NCBI GenBank assembly: GCA_020026175.1
Contig: JAHHQV010000067.1
Coordinates: forward strand, 1-11,676
Length of the DNA: 11,676 bases
Source of the DNA: Phocaeicola sp.
GTDB taxonomy: Bacteria > Bacteroidota > Bacteroidia > Bacteroidales > Bacteroidaceae
Reading direction: 5' to 3'
Shown here: positions 6,523-11,676 of the stretch, piece after piece
How positions within the stretch are numbered: the first letter of the stretch is position 1
How the letters are laid out: each line of letters starts with the position of its first letter
The notes under the pieces: generated by a model
What the model was told of the DNA's origin: nothing
Database searches by the model: none
The model's input: the letters and a program-made list of their open reading frames with translations, nothing else
Position numbers and translations under genes: made by a program

Positions 6523-8364
6523 ATGTATAAAATGAGAAAATGTTTTTTCTTGATATTGATGGTTTTCGTCACTCTACAGACTTGGGCCAAAGATGATGTT
6601 ACACTAAGGGCATCGGCACCAGATGTTGTGGTGAGTGGCGATCAGTTCCGACTGACATACACCGTCAATACTCAAGATGTAAAAGATTTCCTGGCCCCTC
6701 AGGCAAAGGGATTTGAGGTCTTGATGGGACCGAGCCGTTCTCAGCAGAGCAGCACGCAAATCATTAATGGAAAAGTTTCTTCTTCGCGTTCTATCACTTA
6801 TACTTATATATTGATGGCAGGTGCTGAAGGTACTTACAACATCCCAGCAGCAAGTATAGAGGTGGATGGCGAGAAAATATTCTCTAATTCATTGTCTATA
6901 AAGGTTCTGCCTAAGGACAAGGAAGATAACGGAGGAAACGGACAAAGTGGAACTTCGCCTTCACGCAATCAGGCAGCTTCGGGAAAAATAAATGCAAGCG
7001 ATTTGTTTATACTTGCTACTGCAAGCAAGACTAAGGTGCACGAGCAGGAAGCTATCCTGGTGACATATAAAGCGTACACTACTGTAGACTTAAGAGAATT
7101 GTTGGGAAAAATGTCCGACCAGCAGGGATTCTTTATACAAGAAGTGGAATTGCCTGAGCAGAAGTCTTTCAGCCTTGAACACTATAAAGGAAGAAACTAC
7201 AATACAGTGGTTTACAGGCAGTATGTTTTGTTCCCTCAAAAAACGGGCAGAATGGAAATACCAGCTGTGACATTCGATGCTGTAGTAGCACAGAGGGTAG
7301 CAGTTTCGGATGATCCGTTTGATGTATTCTTCAATGGCGGAGGGTATGTGCAGGTTCAGAAAAAGATAGTTGCTCCTAAAATCGTGATAAACGTAGATCC
7401 TCTTCCTGCCAAACCGTCAGGATTCTCTGGAGGGGTAGGTTCATTCAAGATTAACTCAAGTATCAGCACCACCGAACTTAAGGCTAATGATGCTGTGACT
7501 ATCAAACTGACTATAAGTGGTACTGGGAATATGAAACTTGTCGGTGCTCCTGAAGTGAAGTTCCCTGCCGATTTTGAAATATACGATCCTAAGATTGTTG
7601 ATAACTTCGAGCTTACTTCTAACGGACTTAGCGGAACAAAAACAATTGAATATCTGGCAATCCCCCGTCATCCGGGACAATTCAAAATTCCTGCTGTCGA
7701 ATTCAAGTATTTTGATATTCAGTCTAAGACCTACAAGACTCTTACTACAGAATCATATAATCTGAATGTTGCAAAAGGCAGCGGCAGTGAGCCTTCGCAG
7801 CAGGTGGTATCAAACTATACAAACAAAGAGAATGTAAAAGTTCTTGGCACAGATATTCTCTTCATAAAGACAGGCAGCTCGGACTTGTCTGTTAAAGGAA
7901 AGTTTTTTTATGGAACCACTGCATATTATCTGTGGTATATCATTCCTTTGCTTCTTTTTGTCATATTTGTGATAATATATAGGAAGAAGGCTATAGAGAA
8001 TGCCAATGTTGCCAGAGTAAAGACAAAGAAAGCTAATAAAGTAGCTGCCAAACGCATGAAACTAGCAGGGAAACTGCTCGTAGAAAAGAAAGTTAATGAG
8101 TTTTATGATGAAGTATTGAAGGCTTTGTGGGGATATATAAGTGATAAACTGAGTATTCCTGTTTCTAAACTTTCGAAGGATAATATAGAGTCGGAACTCT
8201 CAAACTATGGAGTTGATGATGAACAAATAAAAGCATTCATTGATGCCCTCAACGAGTGTGAGTTTGCCAGATATGCTCCGGGAAATCAGAGCGAGGCAAT
8301 GGATAAGGTTTATTCTGCATCCATAGATGTTATTAGCAAAATGGAAAATAGTATTAAACATTAA
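6523..8364 (+). CDS. batD: BatD, large membrane-anchored periplasmic protein
   Basis: 613 residues, typical for BatD (oxygen-tolerance family). The N-terminus is a signal peptide (MRKCFFLILMVFVTLQTWA from residue 4, cleavage before KDDVTLRA). ATG 6532 is therefore an alternative start. Residues 26-420 form a long periplasmic region of repeated beta-sandwich character: DVTLRASAPDVVVSGDQFRL opens the first unit, and repeated phrases such as G-x-x-x-I-P-A (104-110, 242-249, 385-391) mark similar units. A membrane span at 468-487 leads to a basic cytoplasmic stretch (488-525) and a helical domain (526-606, FYDEVLKALWGYISDKL to FARYAP) that matches the third gene of this operon. It likely acts as a scaffold around BatA/BatB. 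It starts 78 bases after batC and ends 18 bases before batE. Confidence 0.92.
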   Translation: MYKMRKCFFLILMVFVTLQTWAKDDVTLRASAPDVVVSGDQFRLTYTVNTQDVKDFLAPQAKGFEVLMGPSRSQQSSTQIINGKVSSSRSITYTYILMAGAEGTYNIPAASIEVDGEKIFSNSLSIKVLPKDKEDNGGNGQSGTSPSRNQAASGKINASDLFILATASKTKVHEQEAILVTYKAYTTVDLRELLGKMSDQQGFFIQEVELPEQKSFSLEHYKGRNYNTVVYRQYVLFPQKTGRMEIPAVTFDAVVAQRVAVSDDPFDVFFNGGGYVQVQKKIVAPKIVINVDPLPAKPSGFSGGVGSFKINSSISTTELKANDAVTIKLTISGTGNMKLVGAPEVKFPADFEIYDPKIVDNFELTSNGLSGTKTIEYLAIPRHPGQFKIPAVEFKYFDIQSKTYKTLTTESYNLNVAKGSGSEPSQQVVSNYTNKENVKVLGTDILFIKTGSSDLSVKGKFFYGTTAYYLWYIIPLLLFVIFVIIYRKKAIENANVARVKTKKANKVAAKRMKLAGKLLVEKKVNEFYDEVLKALWGYISDKLSIPVSKLSKDNIESELSNYGVDDEQIKAFIDALNECEFARYAPGNQSEAMDKVYSASIDVISKMENSIKH

Positions 8365-8373
8365 ATCATTTAA

Positions 8374-8377
8374 GGAG
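8374..8377 (+). promoter_or_regulatory. Shine-Dalgarno-like site before batE
   Basis: TAAGGAG ends 5 bases before ATG 8383 and 8 bases before the in-frame ATG 8386. The other genes in the operon lack such a site, which is normal in Bacteroidetes. The spacing slightly favours 8386 if the site is used. Confidence 0.4.
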
Positions 8378-8382
8378 TATTT

Positions 8383-9135
8383 ATGATGAGAAAGATTTCG
8401 GTATTGATATTACTTCTTACAGGGTTGGTCTTATCGGTGTCGGCTGCAACCAAGGCCGAAGCCGACAAGGCTTATCAGGAAAATAATTTCAAAGGTGCTA
8501 TCAAAATGTACGAAAGCATACTTGACGAAGGTAAGGAATCGGCAGCTCTGTATTATAACCTTGGCAACAGTTACTACAAGGACAATAACATTTCTAAAGC
8601 CATACTAAATTATGAAAGGGCATTGTTGCTTTCTCCGGACGATGAGGATATCCGATATAATCTGGAAATGGCAAAGAGCAAGACCGTTGATAAGGTTGTT
8701 CCTAAAAGTAAGGTGTTTATAGTTACATGGGTTAATGGCATAAGGGATATGATGAGCGAATCGGCATGGGCAGAGTATGCCATCATGTTCTTTATATTGT
8801 TCATTGTTGCACTTTGTTGCTATATCTTCGGAAAGAAGATTGTAGTAAAGAAAGTAGGCTTTACAGCTGCTTTGGCTTTTCTGTGTATGACACTGGTTTC
8901 GCATATGTTTGCAGGTGCACAGAAAGAAAAGATGGTTGTTCGTAATGCTTCCATAGTAATGCAGTCGTCTGTAACTGCCAAAAGTACACCAAATGAAAGT
9001 GGTACAGACCTGTTTGTACTGCACGAAGGTACTAAGGTATTTATTGAGGATGGCTCTATGAAAGATTGGAAAGAAGTAAGCCTTGAAGACGGTAGTAGAG
9101 GATGGGTACCAGCACAAAGCATAGAGCAGATATAG
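8383..9135 (+). CDS. batE: BatE, TPR and SH3-like membrane protein
   Basis: 250 residues. It begins with a signal peptide (MRKISVLILLLTGLVLSVSA), followed by TPR repeats at about 23-97 (KAYQENNFKGAIKMYESIL, YYNLGNSYYKDNNISKAILN, RYNLEMAKSK). Two membrane spans (132-150 and 159-178) flank a short Lys-rich loop (KKIVVKK). The C-terminal 185-250 is a bacterial SH3-like domain (VVRNASIVMQSSVTAKSTPN to GSRGWVPAQSIEQI). The predicted topology places both the TPR and SH3 parts in the periplasm with a tight cytoplasmic hairpin. SH3b domains often bind peptidoglycan or peptides, so BatE may connect the complex to the wall, though this is inferred. It is the last gene with a clear Bat assignment; the next gene starts 114 bases later. 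Confidence 0.9.
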   Translation: MMRKISVLILLLTGLVLSVSAATKAEADKAYQENNFKGAIKMYESILDEGKESAALYYNLGNSYYKDNNISKAILNYERALLLSPDDEDIRYNLEMAKSKTVDKVVPKSKVFIVTWVNGIRDMMSESAWAEYAIMFFILFIVALCCYIFGKKIVVKKVGFTAALAFLCMTLVSHMFAGAQKEKMVVRNASIVMQSSVTAKSTPNESGTDLFVLHEGTKVFIEDGSMKDWKEVSLEDGSRGWVPAQSIEQI

Positions 9136-9249
9136 AAAATATTTTAGAAAACGATTTATTTAGATTAATAAAAAGTAACAACTTGTTTATTTGACGTCGG
9201 CAGTCATTGCCTTCAAGCATGATTACATCTGACTTAATATTTTTCAAAT

Positions 9250-9957
9250 ATGGATATACAGCAATTGATAAGTTTCGACCAACATTTATTGTTGAGCCTT
9301 AATGGTAGCGATTCCTTGTTTTGGGATGGCTTTATGTGGATTGTCACTAGTACCAAAACATGGATACCGGCAGCTTTAACTTTGCTGTATATCATTTTCA
9401 AAAATAACAAATGGCAGCAGGGAGTACTGATTATATTCATGATTGCTCTTGTTATTTTATTGGCAGACCAGACGGCTTCAGGTATATGCAAACCGTTCTT
9501 TGCCCGATACAGACCCACTCACGACCCTGAAATAATGTATTTGGTAGATACGGTAAACAATTACAGAGGAGGACTATATGGCTTTATATCAAGTCATGCT
9601 TCGAATACTTTTGGAGTGGCAATGCTCATATCTCTGATAGTGGGAAATACATGGCTGACTATTACAATGTTTCTTTGGGCTGCTATACCTACATATTCCA
9701 GAATATATTTGGGAGTACATTATCCTGGAGATATATTCTTTGGAGCTATAGACGGCCTCATTTGTGGAGTACTGGTCTTTCTGCTATATAGATTTATATG
9801 TAGAAGATTCTTCACTCAACAAAGGTATATATCCGCTCAGTATACTCAAAACGGATATAGTGTACAAAGTATAGGAGTTCTGACATTGGTGCTGCTGTTG
9901 ACCTATTTTTTTGCAGTGATATGGGGGATGATGGTATCAAAAAACATGTATTTTTGA
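9250..9957 (+). CDS. PAP2-family membrane phosphatase
   Basis: 235 residues with about five or six membrane spans. The three PAP2 motifs are recognisable: K81-x6-RP (KPFFARYRP, 81-89), a variant second motif SSHAS (114-118) with the catalytic H116, and SRIYLGVHYPGD (150-161) with R151, H157 and D161. Members remove phosphate from lipid pyrophosphates or phospholipids at the periplasmic face. Undecaprenyl pyrophosphate phosphatase, phosphatidylglycerophosphate phosphatase or a lipid A phosphatase of the LpxE/LpxF type all fit, and the sequence does not decide between them. It starts 114 bases after batE, with no strong terminator or promoter visible between, so it may be co-transcribed. The tail (about 186-235) adds a loop and a final span beyond the core domain. 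Confidence 0.88.
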   Translation: MDIQQLISFDQHLLLSLNGSDSLFWDGFMWIVTSTKTWIPAALTLLYIIFKNNKWQQGVLIIFMIALVILLADQTASGICKPFFARYRPTHDPEIMYLVDTVNNYRGGLYGFISSHASNTFGVAMLISLIVGNTWLTITMFLWAAIPTYSRIYLGVHYPGDIFFGAIDGLICGVLVFLLYRFICRRFFTQQRYISAQYTQNGYSVQSIGVLTLVLLLTYFFAVIWGMMVSKNMYF

Positions 9958-9982
9958 AAATATATAGATTAAGATAACAAAT

Positions 9983-10005
9983 AAAGCAAGTATTACTTGT
10001 TTTTC
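9983..10005 (+). terminator. Possible intrinsic terminator after the PAP2 gene
   Basis: CAAGT (9987-9991) and ACTTG (9995-9999) pair around the loop ATT. The stem can extend outward by G-U and A-U pairs (9983-9986 with 10000-10003), and T residues follow at 10000-10004. The stem is short and AT-rich, so termination may be partial. Confidence 0.5.
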
Positions 10006-10027
10006 TTATAAAAATAGTATACATTTA
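9997..10027 (+). promoter_or_regulatory. Weak candidate promoter for the 85-residue protein gene
   Basis: TACATTTA (10020-10027) matches TAnnTTTG except for the last base, and TTG (9997-9999) is 20 bp upstream. Transcription would begin near 10034, about 44 bases before the ATG. The -33 element overlaps the putative terminator of the preceding gene. The match is imperfect in an AT-rich region, so this is tentative. Confidence 0.35.
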
Positions 10028-10077
10028 TAATCGATAAGAAAAACATAATCTTTTAATACTTAAAAAATCAGAAATCT

Positions 10078-10335
10078 ATGACTAAAACAATTACTTTCAA
10101 CGAACTCAGAAATATCAAAGATTCATTGCCAGAAGGCAGTATGCACAGAATTGCAGACGAACTTAATGTAAGTGTAGAAACAGTCAGAAACTTTTTTGGA
10201 GGACAGAACTTCAAGGACGGCAAATGCGTGGGAATCCATATGGAACCAGGTCCTGATGGTGGACTTGTGATTCTGGATGATACTGTAGTTTTGGACAAAG
10301 CCCTTGATATACTTAAGGAAGAAATGAACAAGTGA
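10078..10335 (+). CDS. Small helix-turn-helix-like DNA-binding protein, Bacteroidales type
   Basis: 85 residues. Residues 21-40 (SMHRIADELNVSVETVRNFF) read as a helix-turn-helix: a first helix HRIADEL, a turn NVS, and a recognition helix VETVRNFF. The preceding part (FNELRNIKDSLPEG) may be an extra helix. The rest (41-72) is glycine-rich and beta-like (VGIHMEPGPDGGLVILDD), followed by a short helix (72-84). I recognise the pattern as a small conserved protein annotated as DNA-binding in Bacteroides, but know of no assigned target. It has no signal peptide. It stands between two hairpins, so it may be a single-gene transcript, possibly self-regulated. Start ATG 10078 follows a 120-base gap without Shine-Dalgarno. 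Confidence 0.75.
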   Translation: MTKTITFNELRNIKDSLPEGSMHRIADELNVSVETVRNFFGGQNFKDGKCVGIHMEPGPDGGLVILDDTVVLDKALDILKEEMNK

Positions 10336-10349
10336 TTCATTCATTTGAT

Positions 10350-10395
10350 ATAGCTATAATGGTTATTATATATAAGTAATAACTGTTATAGCTAT
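10350..10395. terminator. Long interrupted palindrome, probable terminator or regulatory hairpin
   Basis: ATAGCTATAA (10350-10359) and TTATAGCTAT (10386-10395) are perfect inverted copies. Inside them, after a TG/TG mismatch, GTTATTA (10362-10368) pairs with TAATAAC (10377-10383) around an 8-base loop. The total is 17 bp with one internal loop. The bases after it (TATTGTTTTA) contain a modest T run, so it may terminate the 85-residue gene. Its symmetry would also suit a dimeric DNA-binding protein. Confidence 0.5.
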
Positions 10396-10439
10396 TATTG
10401 TTTTATGGAATTTTATGTGGAACCTAAAAAACTGGTTAT

Positions 10440-11573
10440 ATGGAAGAAGAAAAATTTGTAACATTAGCTATCCTTACTTATTCTAAGGCTCAGATACTTA
10501 AGAATGTATTGGAAAACGAGGGTATAGAAGCCTATATACATAATGTAAATCTTATTCAGCCCGTAATATCTTCTGGCGTGAGAATCAGAATAAAAGAAAG
10601 TGATTTGCCTCATGCTTTGAGTATCATAGAAAGTGCAACATGGCTTGCAGACGATGTTCTTAATGAGAATACCACTATAATGGAGAAACGCAAAAGCAAT
10701 ACGATACTTATACCTATAGATTTCTCAGAGAATTCTTTCAAGGCTTGTAAGTTTGGATTTAATTTTGCTGCACAGATAAGGGCTGATGTCGTCCTTATGC
10801 ATGTATATTTTAGCCCTCTGTACATGCCAAGCCTACAATATGTTACTGAAGGTTGCGGAATACCGTATGAAGCCGAAATGGGAGTAAAGAGCATGATGGA
10901 TTCTGTTCACGAACATTTTAAGTTGATAACAGAGAAGATAAACAAGATGATTGCTGACTCTGAACTTCCAGATGTGAAATTCAAATGCATATTGAGGGAA
11001 GGAATTCCGGAAGAGGAGATAATATCTTATGCAAAGGAAGAAAAGCCTCTGATGATTGTGATTGGCACGAGAGGAGAGAGTGCACTGGAATATGGTATAA
11101 TGGGAAGTGTAACAGCAGAAGTTATAGAGAGGAGTCCGGTTTTTGTTTATTCTATACCTCAAGAAGCTGTCATCTCAAAATTCAGTGATATAAAGAAGGT
11201 TGTTTTCATGACTAGCTTCGACCAAAGGGATTTGGTTGCTTTCGATTCTCTTATAACTGCTTTTAAGGATTATGACATTGAGATTTGTTTCATTCATATA
11301 AATTCTACAGAGAGCAAGAGGACATGGAATGAGATAAGGCTTACTGGAATAAAGGAATATTTTCACAAGCAATACCCTAATCTGAATATAAACTACAATC
11401 TGGTGGAAGAAAGTTCATTCTTTACAAATCTTGATGATTTTGTGAAAAACGAAAATATAGATGTTTTGTGTGTCACAAATTACAAGAGAAATGTATTTGC
11501 CCGCCTGTTTAATCCAAGTGTGGCAAAACGAATGATTTTCCATTCTAAAACTCCTATACTAATTATAAAATGA
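10440..11573 (+). CDS. DUF2007-Usp-Usp fusion, universal stress-type protein
   Basis: 377 residues, soluble. Residues 5-65 (FVTLAILTYSKAQILKNVLE to ALSIIE) resemble DUF2007, a small putative signal-transducing domain. The first Usp domain (86-240) begins NTILIPIDFS, with the conserved Asp at 94, and ends with a complete nucleotide-binding motif G209-TR-G212-x9-G222-S223, so it should bind ATP. The second Usp-like domain (250-377) begins KKVVFMTSFD and ends TPILIIK, but the corresponding loop (NYKRNVFARLFNPS) lacks the glycines, so it probably does not bind nucleotide. Tandem Usp proteins are common; the DUF2007 front piece is less usual. Start ATG 10440 includes the whole DUF2007 unit. Usp proteins act in stress, starvation or oxygen responses; the exact role here is unknown. 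Confidence 0.85.
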   Translation: MEEEKFVTLAILTYSKAQILKNVLENEGIEAYIHNVNLIQPVISSGVRIRIKESDLPHALSIIESATWLADDVLNENTTIMEKRKSNTILIPIDFSENSFKACKFGFNFAAQIRADVVLMHVYFSPLYMPSLQYVTEGCGIPYEAEMGVKSMMDSVHEHFKLITEKINKMIADSELPDVKFKCILREGIPEEEIISYAKEEKPLMIVIGTRGESALEYGIMGSVTAEVIERSPVFVYSIPQEAVISKFSDIKKVVFMTSFDQRDLVAFDSLITAFKDYDIEICFIHINSTESKRTWNEIRLTGIKEYFHKQYPNLNINYNLVEESSFFTNLDDFVKNENIDVLCVTNYKRNVFARLFNPSVAKRMIFHSKTPILIIK

Positions 11574-11581
11574 GATAATAT

Positions 11582-11626
11582 CACATAAAAAAGAGAGTAT
11601 TATTGTAATACTCTCTTTTTTATGTG
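11582..11626. terminator. Bidirectional terminator, perfect 21-bp inverted repeat
   Basis: Bases 11582-11602 are the exact reverse complement of 11606-11626 around the 3-base loop TTG. The stem core is GAGAGTATTA / TAATACTCTC, flanked by an A6 run on one side and a T6 run on the other, so it can end transcription from both directions. It lies 8 bases after the stop of the Usp gene, and its last two bases are the 3' end of the convergent tRNA-Arg. Confidence 0.92.
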
Positions 11627-11676
11627 ACCGCGACAGGATTCAAACCTGTAACCGGCTGATCCGTAGTCAGCTACTC
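11625..11676 (-). tRNA. trnR: tRNA-Arg (anticodon ACG), 3' portion
   Basis: Read on the minus strand, the anticodon stem GCTGA / TCAGC encloses the loop CTACGGA, giving anticodon ACG (read as ICG in bacteria), for arginine codons CGU/CGC/CGA. The T arm is ACAGG / TTTGAAT / CCTGT, the acceptor 3' strand CGCGGTC and the discriminator A at 11625. The next bases are CAT, so CCA is not encoded. The 5' part lies beyond the window. Confidence 0.92.

Noticed and set aside
9136..9249. Promoter before the PAP2 gene
   Set aside because: TACATCTG at 9224-9231 has one mismatch, but the nearest TTTG is 30 bp upstream and the closest TTG is only 14 bp away, so the spacing does not fit.

Overview
The window looks like chromosomal DNA from a Bacteroidales bacterium, most likely Bacteroides or Phocaeicola. 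It is AT-rich. It carries the Bat (Bacteroides aerotolerance) operon in its typical Bacteroidetes gene order. Almost no gene has a Shine-Dalgarno sequence, and the one good promoter before the operon fits the Bacteroides -33/-7 consensus (TTG, 20 bp, TAnnTTTG). I cannot fix the species from the sequence alone. Every protein gene reads on the + strand. Partial tRNA genes bound both ends.

Layout. Bases 1-54 are the 3' part of tRNA-Lys(CTT), followed by a strong terminator at 76-117. Bases 118-544 are non-coding: they hold several palindromes, including a nested 17-bp inverted repeat, and then the operon promoter. Bases 545-9135 hold eight co-directional genes: moxR (AAA+ ATPase), a DUF58 protein, a membrane protein with a BatD-like C-terminal domain, batA, batB, batC, batD and batE. 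A PAP2-family membrane phosphatase follows at 9250-9957, then a possible terminator. After that come an 85-residue helix-turn-helix-like protein (10078-10335), a long interrupted palindrome, and a DUF2007-Usp-Usp fusion protein (10440-11573). A perfect 21-bp inverted repeat separates this last gene from a convergent tRNA-Arg(ACG), cut by the window end.

How the genes work together. MoxR ATPases are usually encoded beside von Willebrand A (VWA) proteins and are thought to act with them as chaperone-like or metal-insertion machines. Here MoxR and DUF58 are cytoplasmic. BatA and BatB are membrane-anchored VWA proteins with intact MIDAS residues. BatC and BatE carry TPR repeats on the periplasmic side. 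BatD and the third gene product present large periplasmic beta-type domains plus a shared cytoplasmic helical domain. The set looks like one envelope-spanning complex. Loss of bat genes was linked to reduced aerotolerance in B. fragilis, but the client and biochemical activity remain unknown. I find no mobile element, CRISPR array or defence locus. The least described items are the shared C-terminal domain of the third gene and BatD, the Gln-rich BatC tail, the DUF2007-Usp-Usp fusion, the 85-residue protein, and the palindromes.
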